Assembly (NCBI RefSeq): GCF_946478785.1
Contig: NZ_CAMLDD010000002.1
Coordinates: 1-64,000, forward strand
DNA: 64,000 bases
Direction of reading: 5' to 3'
From: an uncultured Flavobacterium sp.
Lineage (GTDB): Bacteria; Bacteroidota; Bacteroidia; Flavobacteriales; Flavobacteriaceae
The notes beneath the pieces were generated by a model. That model was not told the DNA's origin, ran no database searches, and was given only the letters and a program-made list of their open reading frames with translations. Below, one piece after another: positions 20,801 through 28,432 of this stretch; position 1 is the first letter of the stretch; each line of letters starts with the position of its first letter. A program made the translations under genes and the position numbers.

Positions 20801-21629
20801 CGATAATAGTATCTCTATCAAGGATGATTTCGTTACGTTCGATAGAAACTACCTCACCGGTATCTTCATCAACGAAATCCTCGTGCCAAGTGTTCAATAC
20901 ACGTGCAGCAAGTCTTCTTCCAATATATTTTTTAATACCAGTTTTAGAAACTTTAATTTCTTCAGCTAAGTCAAAGATCTCAAGGATATCTTTATCTCTT
21001 TCGAATCCAATTGCACGGAATAAAGTTGTAACCGGTAATTTTTTCTTTCTATCGATATAAGCGTACATTACGCTGTTGATATCTGTAGAAAATTCAATCC
21101 AGGAACCTTTAAAAGGAATTACTCTGGCAGAATAAAGTTTGGTTCCATTTGCATGGAATGATTGACCAAAGAAAACCCCAGGAGAACGGTGTAGCTGAGA
21201 TACTACTACACGCTCAGCACCATTGATAACAAAAGTACCGCTTGGAGTCATATAAGGTATTGTTCCAAGGTAAACGTCTTGTACAATAGTTTCAAAATCT
21301 TCGTGTTCCGGATCTGTACAGTATAGTTTTAACCTGGCTTTTAAAGGCACACTATAAGTAAGACCTCTCTCTATACATTCTTGAATGGTATAACGTGGCG
21401 GATCTACAAAATAATCAAGGAACTCCAATACAAAGTTATTTCTGGTATCTGTAATTGGGAAATTTTCCATGAAGGTATTGTACAATCCTTCGTCGCCTCT
21501 TTCGTCAGATTTGGTTTCCAATTGGAAGAAATCTTTAAACGATTTAACCTGAACATCTAGAAAATCCGGATATTGAGGTATATTTTTTGTAGAGGCAAAA
21601 TTCAATCTTTCAGTCTGATTTGTTATCAT
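17817..21629 (-). CDS. rpoB: DNA-directed RNA polymerase subunit beta
   Basis: RpoB is the other large catalytic subunit of RNA polymerase. The 1270-residue protein is full length, starting at the ATG at 21629 ([13 protein letters not shown]); the codon just before it is TTG. The rifampicin-pocket region around residues 465-500 reads [11 protein letters not shown] and [15 protein letters not shown], so the residues most often mutated in resistance (Asp of MDQ, His of THKRR, Ser of SALGP) are wild type. The [12 protein letters not shown] and C-terminal [10 protein letters not shown] motifs are intact. It lies downstream of rplL after a 265-bp leader with a strong hairpin. Confidence 0.97.
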   Translation of the reverse strand: MITNQTERLNFASTKNIPQYPDFLDVQVKSFKDFFQLETKSDERGDEGLYNTFMENFPITDTRNNFVLEFLDYFVDPPRYTIQECIERGLTYSVPLKARLKLYCTDPEHEDFETIVQDVYLGTIPYMTPSGTFVINGAERVVVSQLHRSPGVFFGQSFHANGTKLYSARVIPFKGSWIEFSTDINSVMYAYIDRKKKLPVTTLFRAIGFERDKDILEIFDLAEEIKVSKTGIKKYIGRRLAARVLNTWHEDFVDEDTGEVVSIERNEIILDRDTIIDKDNVEEIIDANVKSILLHKEDNNQADYAIIHNTLQKDPTNSEKEAVEHIYRQLRNAEPPDEETARGIIDKLFFSDQRYNLGEVGRYRMNKKLGLDIPMEKQVLTKEDIITIVKYLIELINSKAEIDDIDHLSNRRVRTVGEQLSQQFGVGLARMARTIRERMNVRDNEVFTPIDLINAKTLSSVINSFFGTNQLSQFMDQTNPLAEITHKRRLSALGPGGLSRERAGFEVRDVHYTHYGRLCPIETPEGPNIGLISSLGVYAKVNGMGFIETPYRKVTNGVVDLESTPIYLSAEEEEGKMIAQANIEMDATGKITASNVIAREEGDFPVVEPSVVDYTDVAPNQIASISASLIPFLEHDDANRALMGSNMMRQAVPLIRPEAPIVGTGLERQVASDSRVLINAEGHGTVEYVDANIITIKYDRTEDEKMVSFDADEKTYNLIKFRKTNQGTSINLKPIVRKGDRVIPGQVLSEGYATQNGELALGRNLKVAFMPWKGYNFEDAIVISEKVVRDDIFTSIHVDDYSLEVRDTKLGNEELTNDIPNVSEEATKDLDENGMIRIGAEVKPGDILIGKITPKGESDPTPEEKLLRAIFGDKAGDVKDASLKASPSLHGVVLDKKLFARAVKDKRKRTQDKDALGALEMEFETKFVELKDRLVEKLFLIVNGKTSQGVMNDLGEEVLPKGKKYTQKMLYAVEDFAHLSKGQWVADDATNKMVNDLIHNYKIKLNDLQGSLRREKFTITVGDELPSGILKLAKIYIAKKRKLKVGDKMAGRHGNKGIVARIVRHEDMPFLEDGTPVDIVLNPLGVPSRMNIGQIYETVLGWAGMNLGRKFATPIFDGASLDQINELTDEAGVPRFGHTHLYDGGTGERFHQAATVGVIYMLKLGHMVDDKMHARSIGPYSLITQQPLGGKAQFGGQRFGEMEVWALEAYGASSTLREILTVKSDDVIGRAKTYEAIVKGESMPEPGLPESFNVLMHELKGLGLDIRLEE

Positions 21630-21835
21630 CAATGGACAAAATTTTGATTAAAAAAAAGTAATTTTTTGTGTAAAAACACACTGTTTAATTCTACTTTCTT
21701 TTTGTAATCAATACATCTTTAAAATGAACAAAGAATAGTCAGTTCAATTTTTTTCTTCGTATTGATCAAAAAAACTTTTTCGTATCTTAAACTATTTGAT
21801 AATAAAATTGGGATATATTTTATTATACGAAAAAT

Positions 21836-21872
21836 GGTTTAGGCCATTGAGCGTTCACTCAAGACCTAAACC
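21836..21872 (-). promoter_or_regulatory. Hairpin between rplL and rpoB, possible attenuator
   Basis: An outer 8-bp stem (GGTTTAGG 21836-21843 / CCTAAACC 21865-21872) encloses an inner 5-bp stem (TTGAG/CTCAA). On the minus strand it is followed by ATTTTT. E. coli has a partial terminator in the same place (rplL-rpoB), which lowers polymerase subunit output relative to L7/L12. The same role here is an inference from position and shape. Confidence 0.6.
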
Positions 21873-21894
21873 TAGTTCTTAAAACCGAGTTGAA

Positions 21895-22266
21895 TTATTT
21901 TAATTCAACTACAGCTCCAGCTTCTTCTAATGATTTTTTAAGACCTTCAGCCTCTTCTTTAGAAACACCTTCTTTAACGTTACTTGGAGCACCGTCAACT
22001 ACATCCTTAGCTTCTTTAAGACCTAAACCTGTAAGTTCTTTAACTAATTTTACAACTGCTAATTTAGAAGCACCAGCTTCTTTCAATACAACTGTAAATT
22101 CAGTTTGTGCTTCTTCAGCAGCACCTTCTCCACCACCAGCAGCAACTACTACAGCTGCAGCAGCAGGCTCGATACCATACTCGTCTTTTAATATTGTTGC
22201 TAATTCGTTAACTTCTTTAACTGTTAGGTTAACTAATTGTTCTGCGAATTGTTTCAAATCTGCCAT
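21895..22266 (-). CDS. rplL: 50S ribosomal protein bL12 (L7/L12)
   Basis: The 123-residue stalk protein has the N-terminal dimerisation helix ([19 protein letters not shown]), an Ala/Gly-rich hinge at about 37-52, and the C-terminal domain that recruits elongation factors ([25 protein letters not shown], cut here into the usual order of motifs). It lies 91 bp after rplJ in the same operon and precedes the rpoB leader hairpin. Confidence 0.97.
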   Translation of the reverse strand: MADLKQFAEQLVNLTVKEVNELATILKDEYGIEPAAAAVVVAAGGGEGAAEEAQTEFTVVLKEAGASKLAVVKLVKELTGLGLKEAKDVVDGAPSNVKEGVSKEEAEGLKKSLEEAGAVVELK

Positions 22267-22357
22267 TTTTTCTATCGTTTAAAATGATTTGTAAAATTAT
22301 ATTTTGTTTATTGTGCGCTAATTAAGCAATGAGAAAATGAATTTCTCATTTTGAATA

Positions 22358-22861
22358 TTATGCTTCAGTCTCTTCTTCGCTACCAGCGAATTTGTTTTGT
22401 AAAGCAGAAATAATTCTTTGTGCTGGTGATTGTAATAATCCAATAAGTTCTCCAAGAAGCTCTTCTTTAGATTTGATAGTTGCTAATGCATCTAATTGAT
22501 CATCACCAATGTAAATTTCAGAATTGATATAAGCTCCTTTTAATACAGGTTTAGCCGATTTTTTTCTGAAATCTTTAATTATTTTTCCAGGTGCATTTGC
22601 AACATCTGAAATGAATATAGCACTGTTACCACTCAATACTGAAGGTAAATCACCATAATCATTAGAAGAAGCTTCCATTGCTTTTGCAAGCAAAGTGTTT
22701 TTTACAACCTCTAATTTTATACCTGCTTTAAAGCAAGCTCTTCTCAAGCTTGAAGTTGTCTCTGCGTTTAATCCAGAAATATCAGATACATAAATGATAT
22801 TTGTACCAGCTAACTGCGCAGTTAAATTTTCAATCGCGATTGATTTTTCTTCTCTAGTCAT
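22358..22861 (-). CDS. rplJ: 50S ribosomal protein uL10
   Basis: The 167-residue uL10 anchors the L12 dimers to the ribosome stalk. The N-terminal RNA-binding region (MTREEKSIAIENLTAQL, then ..LRRACFKAGIKLEVVKNTLLAKA) is typical, and the C-terminal helix that holds L12 is present. It starts only 22 bases after rplA, which leaves no room for the separate L10 control leader known in E. coli. Confidence 0.96.
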   Translation of the reverse strand: MTREEKSIAIENLTAQLAGTNIIYVSDISGLNAETTSSLRRACFKAGIKLEVVKNTLLAKAMEASSNDYGDLPSVLSGNSAIFISDVANAPGKIIKDFRKKSAKPVLKGAYINSEIYIGDDQLDALATIKSKEELLGELIGLLQSPAQRIISALQNKFAGSEEETEA

Positions 22862-22883
22862 ACTAAAAATTATTAACTACCAA

Positions 22884-23573
22884 TTATACTGCTTTTGGAT
22901 CCAATGCAATTGCAGGACTCATAGTGCTTGTAAGGTGAATACCTTTAATATAGGTACCTTTAGCAGCAGTTGGCTTAAGTTTGATTAATGTTTGAATAAT
23001 TTCGTGTGCATTGTCATAAATTTGCTCAGCTCCAAAAGAAACTTTACCAATTCCTGCATGTACGATACCAGTTTTATCAACTTTAAAATCGATTTTACCA
23101 GCTTTAACCTCTGCAACAGCTTTAGCAACATCCATAGTTACTGTACCTGTTTTAGGGTTTGGCATTAAACCTCTAGGTCCTAAAATACGACCTAATGGAC
23201 CTAATTTACCCATAACAGCCGGCATCGTGATGATTACATCAACATCTGTCCAACCATCTTTTATTTTTTGTAAATAGTCATCAAGACCTACATAGTCAGC
23301 ACCAGCTTCTTTAGCTTCTGCTTCTTTATCCGGAGTAACTAATGCTAATACTTTAACATCTTTACCTGTTCCGTGAGGTAATGTAACCACACCCCTAACC
23401 ATTTGATTCGCTTTTCTTGGATCTACACCCAAACGAACTGCGATATCAACAGACTCATCAAATTTTGCAGAAGCTATAACTTTAATCAATGCAGCTGCAT
23501 CTTTCAAAGAGTATAGTTTGTTCTTTTCAATTTTTGAAGCAGCCTCTTTTTGCTTTTTTGTCAATTTTGCCAT
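22884..23573 (-). CDS. rplA: 50S ribosomal protein uL1
   Basis: uL1, 229 residues, forms the mobile L1 stalk at the E site. Motifs seen include [11 protein letters not shown], the [18 protein letters not shown] segment and the C-terminal [12 protein letters not shown]. It lies 13 bases after rplK. In many bacteria uL1 represses its own operon by binding the rplK leader; a candidate hairpin is present upstream of rplK. Confidence 0.97.
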   Translation of the reverse strand: MAKLTKKQKEAASKIEKNKLYSLKDAAALIKVIASAKFDESVDIAVRLGVDPRKANQMVRGVVTLPHGTGKDVKVLALVTPDKEAEAKEAGADYVGLDDYLQKIKDGWTDVDVIITMPAVMGKLGPLGRILGPRGLMPNPKTGTVTMDVAKAVAEVKAGKIDFKVDKTGIVHAGIGKVSFGAEQIYDNAHEIIQTLIKLKPTAAKGTYIKGIHLTSTMSPAIALDPKAV

Positions 23574-23586
23574 TTCTTTCTCTTAA

Positions 23587-24024
23587 TTAAAAAGGAGCAT
23601 CTCCTGATACAGTTATACCCATAGATCTTGCAGTTCCAGCGATCATACTCATTGCAGATTCGATTGTGAATGCATTTAGATCTACCATTTTATCTTCAGC
23701 AATTGCTTTGATAACATCCCAAGTAACACTAGCTACTTTTTTACGATTTGGTTCACCTGATCCAGACTTTAGCTTTGCTGCTTCCATTAACTGTACTGCA
23801 GCTGGAGGAGTCTTAACAACAAAATCAAATGATTTGTCTTTATACACAGTAATTTGTACTGGGCATATTTTGCCAGGTTTATCTTGTGTTCTAGCATTGA
23901 ACTGCTTACAGAACTCCATGATATTAACCCCAGCAGCTCCTAAAGCAGGTCCAACCGGTGGCGACGGATTCGCAGCACCTCCCTTAACTTGTAGTTTAAC
24001 TACCTTACTAATTTCTTTAGCCAT
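23587..24024 (-). CDS. rplK: 50S ribosomal protein uL11
   Basis: uL11 (145 residues) lies at the base of the L12 stalk, in the GTPase-associated centre. It begins [21 protein letters not shown], with the conserved PPVGPALG turn and the rRNA-binding C-terminal domain ([12 protein letters not shown]). The start is the ATG at 24024; a longer reading would begin inside the hairpin of the nusG-rplK gap. Confidence 0.97.
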   Translation of the reverse strand: MAKEISKVVKLQVKGGAANPSPPVGPALGAAGVNIMEFCKQFNARTQDKPGKICPVQITVYKDKSFDFVVKTPPAAVQLMEAAKLKSGSGEPNRKKVASVTWDVIKAIAEDKMVDLNAFTIESAMSMIAGTARSMGITVSGDAPF

Positions 24025-24040
24025 TTTTAAAAAATTTAAC

Positions 24041-24070
24041 ACCACAATTATTGGAAGCAATTGTAGTGGT
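24041..24070 (-). promoter_or_regulatory. Hairpin in the rplK leader, possible L1 control site
   Basis: On the minus strand ACCAC-TAC-AATT pairs with AATT-GTGGT around a 9-base loop, giving a 9-bp stem with a 3-base bulge. It lies between the nusG stop and the rplK ATG. An asymmetric stem at this spot is where L1 represses the L11-L1 operon in E. coli. The structural match has not been tested. Confidence 0.4.
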
Positions 24071-24090
24071 TATTATAGATGTAACAAAAA

Positions 24091-24642
24091 TTATACTTTT
24101 TCAACTTGCATAAAACTCAATTCTAATGGTGTTTTTCTTCCGAAAATCTTAACCATTACTTCAAGTTTACGCTTTTCTTCATTGATTTTTTCAACTGTAC
24201 CGTTAAATCCGTTAAAAGGACCGTCGATCACTTTTACAGTTTCACCTAAGTTGAAAGGAATAGCACGAGTGTCTGTATTTACAGCTAACTCATCCACTTT
24301 ACCTAACATTCTATTTACTTCAGAAAGTCTCAAAGGAACAGGTTCTCCGCCTTTGATCTCACCTAAGAATCCAATCACACTGGTAATAGACTTAATAATA
24401 TGAGGTATCTCACCAACTAAATTGGCTTCGATCATAACATATCCAGGAAAATAAACTTTATCCTTAGACATTTTCTTTCCTTCTTTTACAGTAACTACTT
24501 TTTCTGTAGGTACTAAAACTTGGGAAACATAATCACCCATACCTAATCTGGCAATCTCAGTTTCGATGTAAGCTTTGACCTTATTTTCTTGTCCGCTCAC
24601 AGCTCTCACCACATACCATTTTTTCACATTATTATCTGCCAT
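24091..24642 (-). CDS. nusG: Transcription termination/antitermination factor NusG
   Basis: NusG binds RNA polymerase and couples it to the ribosome or Rho. The NGN domain (KKWYVVRAVSGQENKVKAYIE and FPGYVMIEA) and the C-terminal KOW domain (GETVKVIDGPFNGFNGTV) are both complete in 183 residues. I start at the ATG at 24642; the codon before it is GTG. It follows secE by 10 bases. Confidence 0.97.
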   Translation of the reverse strand: MADNNVKKWYVVRAVSGQENKVKAYIETEIARLGMGDYVSQVLVPTEKVVTVKEGKKMSKDKVYFPGYVMIEANLVGEIPHIIKSITSVIGFLGEIKGGEPVPLRLSEVNRMLGKVDELAVNTDTRAIPFNLGETVKVIDGPFNGFNGTVEKINEEKRKLEVMVKIFGRKTPLELSFMQVEKV

Positions 24643-24652
24643 CACAAAAAAA

Positions 24653-24850
24653 TTATCCTTTTAACCAGTTAAAAAATCCAGCCAAAGCTTTTGCAAAAAA
24701 TTCATCTGTTCCCCATGTTGCCAAGGCGAATAAAATCGAAAATACAGCTACAATAATTGTCAATTTTTGCACTTCAGCCCATTCCGGCCAAGTAACATTT
24801 GACTTCAACTCTTCGAAAGCCTCTGATAAATAATTAGTAACTTTTGTCAT
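24653..24850 (-). CDS. secE: Protein translocase subunit SecE
   Basis: SecE is a 65-residue single-helix subunit of the SecYEG channel in the inner membrane. The amphipathic segment FEELKSNVTWPEWAEVQKL precedes one transmembrane helix (TIIVAVFSILFALATWGTDEFF). The secE-nusG order is universal. It starts 19 bases after tRNA-Trp, so the tRNA must be cut from the same precursor. Confidence 0.95.
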   Translation of the reverse strand: MTKVTNYLSEAFEELKSNVTWPEWAEVQKLTIIVAVFSILFALATWGTDEFFAKALAGFFNWLKG

Positions 24851-24869
24851 TTGATATATTTTTTTATTG

Positions 24870-24940
24870 CACGGGCGGAGGGATTCGAACCCCCATCAAC
24901 GGTTTTGGAGACCGCTATTCTACCCTTGAACTACGCCCGT
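24870..24940 (-). tRNA. tRNA-Trp (CCA)
   Basis: A 71-nt cloverleaf has acceptor stem ACGGGCG/CGCCCGT, anticodon CCA in the loop CTCCAAA and T-loop TTCGAAT. The discriminator is G and CCA is not encoded. It sits between tuf and secE. Confidence 0.96.
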
Positions 24941-24944
24941 AATT

Positions 24945-24983
24945 AAAGCCAGTGATTTCAGTTTATGAAAATCAACTGGCTTT
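24945..24983 (-). other. Hairpin between tuf and tRNA-Trp
   Basis: A long stem (AAAGCCAGT-GATTT against AAATC-ACTGGCTTT, with one bulged base) lies just after the tuf stop. On the minus strand the stem is followed by only a weak T stretch (TTTAATTA), so it may be a partial terminator that reduces flow into tRNA-Trp and secE, or an RNA-processing signal. Confidence 0.6.
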
Positions 24984-24999
24984 TATAATATTTATAGGA

Positions 25000-26187
25000 T
25001 TATCCTACGATTTCAGTAACCTGACCAGCTCCTACTGTTCTACCACCTTCACGGATAGCGAAACGTAAACCTACGCTCATTGCGATTGGGCTTAATAAAG
25101 AAACATTGATAGTTAAGTTATCTCCTGGCATTACCATCTCTACTCCTTCTGGTAAAGTAATAACTCCTGTTACGTCAGTTGTACGTACGTAGAACTGTGG
25201 ACGGTAGTTATTATGGAACGGAGTATGACGTCCACCTTCTTCTTTTTTCAAGATATAAACCTCAGCTTTGAAAGTAGCGTGTGGTTTTACTGATCCTGGC
25301 TTAATGATAACCATTCCTCTTTTGATAGATTCTTTATCAATACCTCTTAACAACAAACCTACGTTATCTCCAGCCTCACCTCTATCAAGGATTTTACGGA
25401 ACATCTCAACTCCTGTAATAGTAGAAGTTAATTTATCAGCTCCCATACCAATGATTTCAACTGGATCTCCTGTATTAGCAATACCTGTTTCGATACGACC
25501 TGTAGCAACAGTTCCACGACCAGTAATTGTAAATACATCTTCAACCGGCATCAAGAATGGCTTAGCAACGTCACGCACTGGCTCTTCGATCCAAGCATCA
25601 ACAGCTTCCATTAATTCAATAATTTTTGGTACCCAAGCAGGATCATTATTTAATCCTCCTAAAGCAGAACCTTGAACAACAGGACCATTATCTCCATCAT
25701 ATTCGTAGAAAGATAATAAATCTCTAATTTCCATTTCAACAAGCTCCAACAACTCAGCATCATCAACCATATCCACTTTGTTCATGAAAACAACGATTCT
25801 TGGAATACCAACCTGACGACCTAAAAGGATGTGCTCACGAGTTTGTGGCATTGGACCATCTGTAGCAGCAACCACCAAGATAGCTCCGTCCATTTGAGCA
25901 GCACCAGTAACCATGTTCTTTACATAATCCGCGTGACCTGGACAGTCAACGTGAGCGTAGTGACGGTTAGCTGTTTCATACTCTACGTGTGATGTATTAA
26001 TAGTAATACCTCTTTCTTTCTCCTCTGGAGCGTTATCGATTTGATCAAACGATTTTGCTTGACAGTAACCAGCATCAGACAATACTTTTGTAATTGCTGC
26101 AGTTAATGTAGTTTTTCCGTGATCCACGTGTCCAATTGTACCTATGTTTAAGTGCGGTTTGGAACGATTAAAATTCTCCTTTGCCAT
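25000..26187 (-). CDS. tuf: Elongation factor Tu
   Basis: EF-Tu brings aminoacyl-tRNA to the ribosome. The 395-residue protein has G1 GHVDHGKTT, switch [15 protein letters not shown]3 DCPGH, G4 NKVD and G5 SAL, then the two beta-barrel domains (ending [15 protein letters not shown]). It follows three tRNA genes and is probably co-transcribed with them from the promoter at 26639-26646. No second tuf copy is in the window. Confidence 0.98.
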   Translation of the reverse strand: MAKENFNRSKPHLNIGTIGHVDHGKTTLTAAITKVLSDAGYCQAKSFDQIDNAPEEKERGITINTSHVEYETANRHYAHVDCPGHADYVKNMVTGAAQMDGAILVVAATDGPMPQTREHILLGRQVGIPRIVVFMNKVDMVDDAELLELVEMEIRDLLSFYEYDGDNGPVVQGSALGGLNNDPAWVPKIIELMEAVDAWIEEPVRDVAKPFLMPVEDVFTITGRGTVATGRIETGIANTGDPVEIIGMGADKLTSTITGVEMFRKILDRGEAGDNVGLLLRGIDKESIKRGMVIIKPGSVKPHATFKAEVYILKKEEGGRHTPFHNNYRPQFYVRTTDVTGVITLPEGVEMVMPGDNLTINVSLLSPIAMSVGLRFAIREGGRTVGAGQVTEIVG

Positions 26188-26240
26188 TTTACTTAATTTT
26201 TAATCTTAGTTATATATTAATTCAATTTCCTACTTACTTG

Positions 26241-26312
26241 AGCCAACTACGGGAATTGAACCCGTGACCTCTTCCTTACCAAGGAAGCACTCTACCTCTG
26301 AGCTAAGTCGGC
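26241..26312 (-). tRNA. tRNA-Thr (GGT)
   Basis: A 72-nt cloverleaf with acceptor GCCGACT/AGTTGGC (one G-U pair), anticodon loop TTGGTAA and T-loop TTCAATT. The discriminator is T and CCA is not encoded. It is the tRNA closest to tuf. Confidence 0.95.
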
Positions 26313-26393
26313 AGAGAGTTCTGATTTAGATTTGTAATTATAGATTTAGATTAAATCTAAAATCTATGTTCTGAAATCTTAACTTCTTTCTTG

Positions 26394-26474
26394 TGGGGAG
26401 AGCAGGATTCGAACCTGCGAAGTTCACACAGCAGATTTACAGTCTGCCCTCGTTGGCCGCTTGAGTATCTCCCC
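26394..26474 (-). tRNA. tRNA-Tyr (GTA)
   Basis: An 81-nt class II tRNA with a long variable arm, acceptor GGGGAGA/TCTCCCC and anticodon loop CTGTAAA. The 81-bp gap to the next tRNA is filled by TTTAGATT-like AT-rich palindromes, in the place where many bacteria have tRNA-Gly. Confidence 0.96.
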
Positions 26475-26527
26475 TTTTTTTATCAATAATTGCATGAACA
26501 ATTTCAAATCGCATTTGAAACATTTAG

Positions 26528-26601
26528 AGCCGGCGGAGGGACTCGAACCCACGACCTGCTGATTACAAATCAGCTGCTCTAGCCAACTGAGCTACGCTGG
26601 C
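26528..26601 (-). tRNA. tRNA-Thr (TGT)
   Basis: A 74-nt cloverleaf with anticodon loop TTTGTAA and T-loop TTCGAGT. The acceptor stem GCCAGCG/CGCCGGC has an A-C mismatch at the fourth pair. It is the first gene after the promoter of the tRNA-tuf unit. Confidence 0.95.
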
Positions 26602-26610
26602 AATATCAAT

Positions 26611-26637
26611 AAAAAAGTCCGCTATTTCTAACGGACT
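26611..26637 (-). terminator. hpf terminator overlapping the tRNA operon start site
   Basis: A 6-bp stem AGTCCG/CGGACT with a 10-base loop is followed by TTTTTT on the minus strand. It ends transcription from hpf. Its first arm begins two bases after the -7 element of the tRNA promoter, so transcripts that start there would lack part of the arm. Confidence 0.75.
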
Positions 26638-26638
26638 G

Positions 26639-26646
26639 CAAATGTA
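26639..26646 (-). promoter_or_regulatory. Promoter -7 element of the tRNA-tuf operon
   Basis: The minus strand reads TACATTTG, a perfect TAnnTTTG, 37 bases before tRNA-Thr(TGT). The expected transcription start lies inside the following hairpin. Confidence 0.7.
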
Positions 26647-26692
26647 GCTATTTTATCTTTGTATCAAAACATTTTTCGAAAAAAATTTTCAA

Positions 26693-26995
26693 TTATATAT
26701 GTGCCCTTATCTTTTCTTTCCTTTTTACCAGTAAACGTTCTAAGGATTCTGCAGAAAGCTCAACTGCTTCTTCAAAAGTCTTACATTGTTTTTTAACTAA
26801 AAATTCATCTCCAGGAACATTCACCTTAATCTCTACAGCCTTATTTTCCTTATCACTTGTTCTTTCCACTTTTAAAAAAACGTCTGCCGAGACAACCCGA
26901 TCATAATACTTTTCTAATTTATCCATTCTTTCCTGAATAAAATCTACCAACTTTCTGTCAACAGTAAAGTTAACGGCATGAACATCTACCTTCAT
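26693..26995 (-). CDS. hpf: Ribosome hibernation-promoting factor, HPF/RaiA family
   Basis: The protein of 100 residues binds the 30S decoding region and helps store inactive ribosomes in stationary phase. The fold pattern (MKVDVHAVNFTVDRKLVDFIQERMDKLEKYYD, then VEIKVNVPGDEF) is typical. It is the short form, without the C-terminal dimerisation domain of long HPF. The ATG at 26995 is chosen because it gives the usual N terminus. It lies 34 bases after xerC on the same strand and is probably co-transcribed. Confidence 0.92.
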   Translation of the reverse strand: MKVDVHAVNFTVDRKLVDFIQERMDKLEKYYDRVVSADVFLKVERTSDKENKAVEIKVNVPGDEFLVKKQCKTFEEAVELSAESLERLLVKRKEKIRAHI

Positions 26996-27029
26996 AATAC
27001 TAATTTTTGGGTTAAACATTTCAGAATTA

Positions 27030-27923
27030 TTATTTATTTCTTGGATGCGCATCAACATACACTTTTTTAAGTTCTGCTAAACTATTATGAGTATAAACCT
27101 GTGTAGATGCCAAACTCGAATGCCCTAATAATTCTTTAACTGAATTTAAATCTGCCCCATTATTCAATAAATGAGTCGCGAACGTATGTCGAAGTACATG
27201 CGGACTCTTCTTTACCTTTTCAGAGACTTTACTAAAGTATGAATTTATTAAACGATACACAAAAGATTCGCTCAATTTTAATCCTTTTTTTGAAATAAAA
27301 AAGTAATCCGTATCTACAATATTTTCTACCGCAGTCCGCTCACTTAAATACAAACCAAACTGCTCTATAATAATTGGCAAAACCGGAATTAAACGCTCTT
27401 TATTCCTCTTCCCCAAAACCTTTATTACATTTGAAGACAAATCAACATTACATATCATTAAATTTATCAACTCCGCTCTTCGCATCCCTGTTGTATAAAA
27501 AAGATCAACAATCAATTTATCTCTTATTTCTTCAAAACCAACCGGAGAACCAACTGCCTGCATTAAATCAACAAGCTCTTTTTCAGAAAATGGAATCTGA
27601 ATAATTTTAGGCGTCTTCAATGCTTTATGTTTCAGCATCGGATTTACTTCAATTTGCTTTGTTTTCAAAAGAAATTTATAAAATGCTTTTAAAGAAGCCA
27701 TTTTTCGATTTACAGAAACATTAGAAATATTTTCATCAACCAAAGAAACAATCCAGCTCCTAATCTGACTATAATTTGCTTTATCAATATTCTCCTGCTC
27801 AAAATGTGTTTTATTGAACATTTCAAAAAATGTAACATCATTCAAATAAGCATTGACTGTATGAGCCGAATATTTTTTTTCCAACTGAAGATAATCACGA
27901 AAAGCTTCCTTATTTGATTTCAT
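27030..27923 (-). CDS. xerC: Tyrosine recombinase XerC
   Basis: This 297-residue site-specific recombinase resolves chromosome dimers at dif together with a partner. The N-terminal SAM-like core-binding domain (about 1-95) is followed by the catalytic domain with R148, K172, H242, R245, H268 and nucleophile Y277, a complete set. Its place between rpsU and hpf and its standard length argue for the housekeeping enzyme rather than a phage or element integrase. Confidence 0.93.
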   Translation of the reverse strand: MKSNKEAFRDYLQLEKKYSAHTVNAYLNDVTFFEMFNKTHFEQENIDKANYSQIRSWIVSLVDENISNVSVNRKMASLKAFYKFLLKTKQIEVNPMLKHKALKTPKIIQIPFSEKELVDLMQAVGSPVGFEEIRDKLIVDLFYTTGMRRAELINLMICNVDLSSNVIKVLGKRNKERLIPVLPIIIEQFGLYLSERTAVENIVDTDYFFISKKGLKLSESFVYRLINSYFSKVSEKVKKSPHVLRHTFATHLLNNGADLNSVKELLGHSSLASTQVYTHNSLAELKKVYVDAHPRNK

Positions 27924-28003
27924 AAGAATAAATATTACCCATCTACTTATACTTTATTATATATTATTTAAACCAAAGCAATTTTAAAATTAAGCATAAA
28001 AAA

Positions 28004-28044
28004 ACCGTTAGCATCAAAGTTATAACTTTATGATGACTAACGGT
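28004..28044 (-). terminator. rpsU: rpsU terminator
   Basis: An extended hairpin (ACCGTTAG...CTAACGGT, continuing with CATCA/TGATG and AAAGTTAT/ATAACTTT) is followed by seven T on the minus strand. It closes rpsU as a single-gene unit. Confidence 0.88.
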
Positions 28045-28066
28045 AATTATTTTGAAAAGCTATTTA

Positions 28067-28261
28067 CTAACTTTCTAAACCATCTTTCATGTTTTGAATG
28101 TAAGCCGCTTTTTGAATTTGAGCTCTTTTGATTACAGAAGGCTTAATAAAAGCAGTACGTGCTCTTAGTTGACGAACAGTTCCTGTTTTATCAAATTTTC
28201 TTTTATAGCGCTTTAATGCTCTATCGATATTTTCTCCGTCTTTAATTGGTATAATTAACAT
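28067..28261 (-). CDS. rpsU: 30S ribosomal protein bS21
   Basis: bS21 (64 residues, basic, begins MLIIPIKDGENIDRALKRYKR in two halves of the known pattern) binds near the 3' end of 16S rRNA. In Flavobacterium johnsoniae, published work shows that bS21 with bS6 and bS18 hides the anti-Shine-Dalgarno, and that rpsU escapes by having its own strong Shine-Dalgarno. Here the ATG at 28261 is preceded by AGGAGGTG, which decides the start. A perfect -7 element and a strong terminator make it monocistronic. Confidence 0.96.
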   Translation of the reverse strand: MLIIPIKDGENIDRALKRYKRKFDKTGTVRQLRARTAFIKPSVIKRAQIQKAAYIQNMKDGLES

Positions 28262-28270
28262 AATATTGAC

Positions 28271-28280
28271 ACCTCCTCTC
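28271..28280 (-). promoter_or_regulatory. rpsU: Strong Shine-Dalgarno of rpsU
   Basis: The minus strand reads GAGAGGAGGT followed by G, giving an 8-base match (AGGAGGTG) to the 16S 3' end, about 9 bases before the ATG. The neighbouring genes tuf, rplK, rplA, rplJ and rplL have no such match. Confidence 0.85.
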
Positions 28281-28290
28281 GTTAAGGGTG

Positions 28291-28298
28291 CAAAAGTA
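28291..28298 (-). promoter_or_regulatory. rpsU: rpsU promoter -7 element
   Basis: The minus strand reads TACTTTTG, a perfect TAnnTTTG, giving a predicted leader of about 25 nt that consists mostly of the Shine-Dalgarno region. Confidence 0.7.
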
Positions 28299-28390
28299 GT
28301 CATTAATTATGAATTATGAGTTATGGATTATGAATTATTTTTAAAAAAGAAAAAAGAACATAGAAAGAAAAGATTTTAACGGAACTTTTT

Positions 28391-28432
28391 ATTCTTTATT
28401 CTTTATTCTTTATTCTTTATTCTTTATTCTTT
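28391..28432. repeat. Six tandem copies of a heptanucleotide
   Basis: ATTCTTT is repeated six times without error over 42 bp. The repeat covers the stop codon of the acyl-CoA dehydrogenase gene (28424-28426) and its 3' flank. On the coding strand the unit is AAAGAAT, so the first unit supplies the last codons and the TAA. Confidence 0.95.

Noticed and set aside
21890..22282. A 130-codon plus-strand frame rich in Ser, Ala and Thr
   Set aside because: It is the exact antisense of rplL, whose Ala/Glu/Lys-rich codons leave the other strand open.
23666..24403. A 245-codon plus-strand frame
   Set aside because: It lies opposite rplK and nusG, which are certain; long antisense frames arise from their codon bias.
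28391..28432. Possible CRISPR array because of regular repeats
   Set aside because: The units are 7 bases with no spacers, and no cas genes are nearby.
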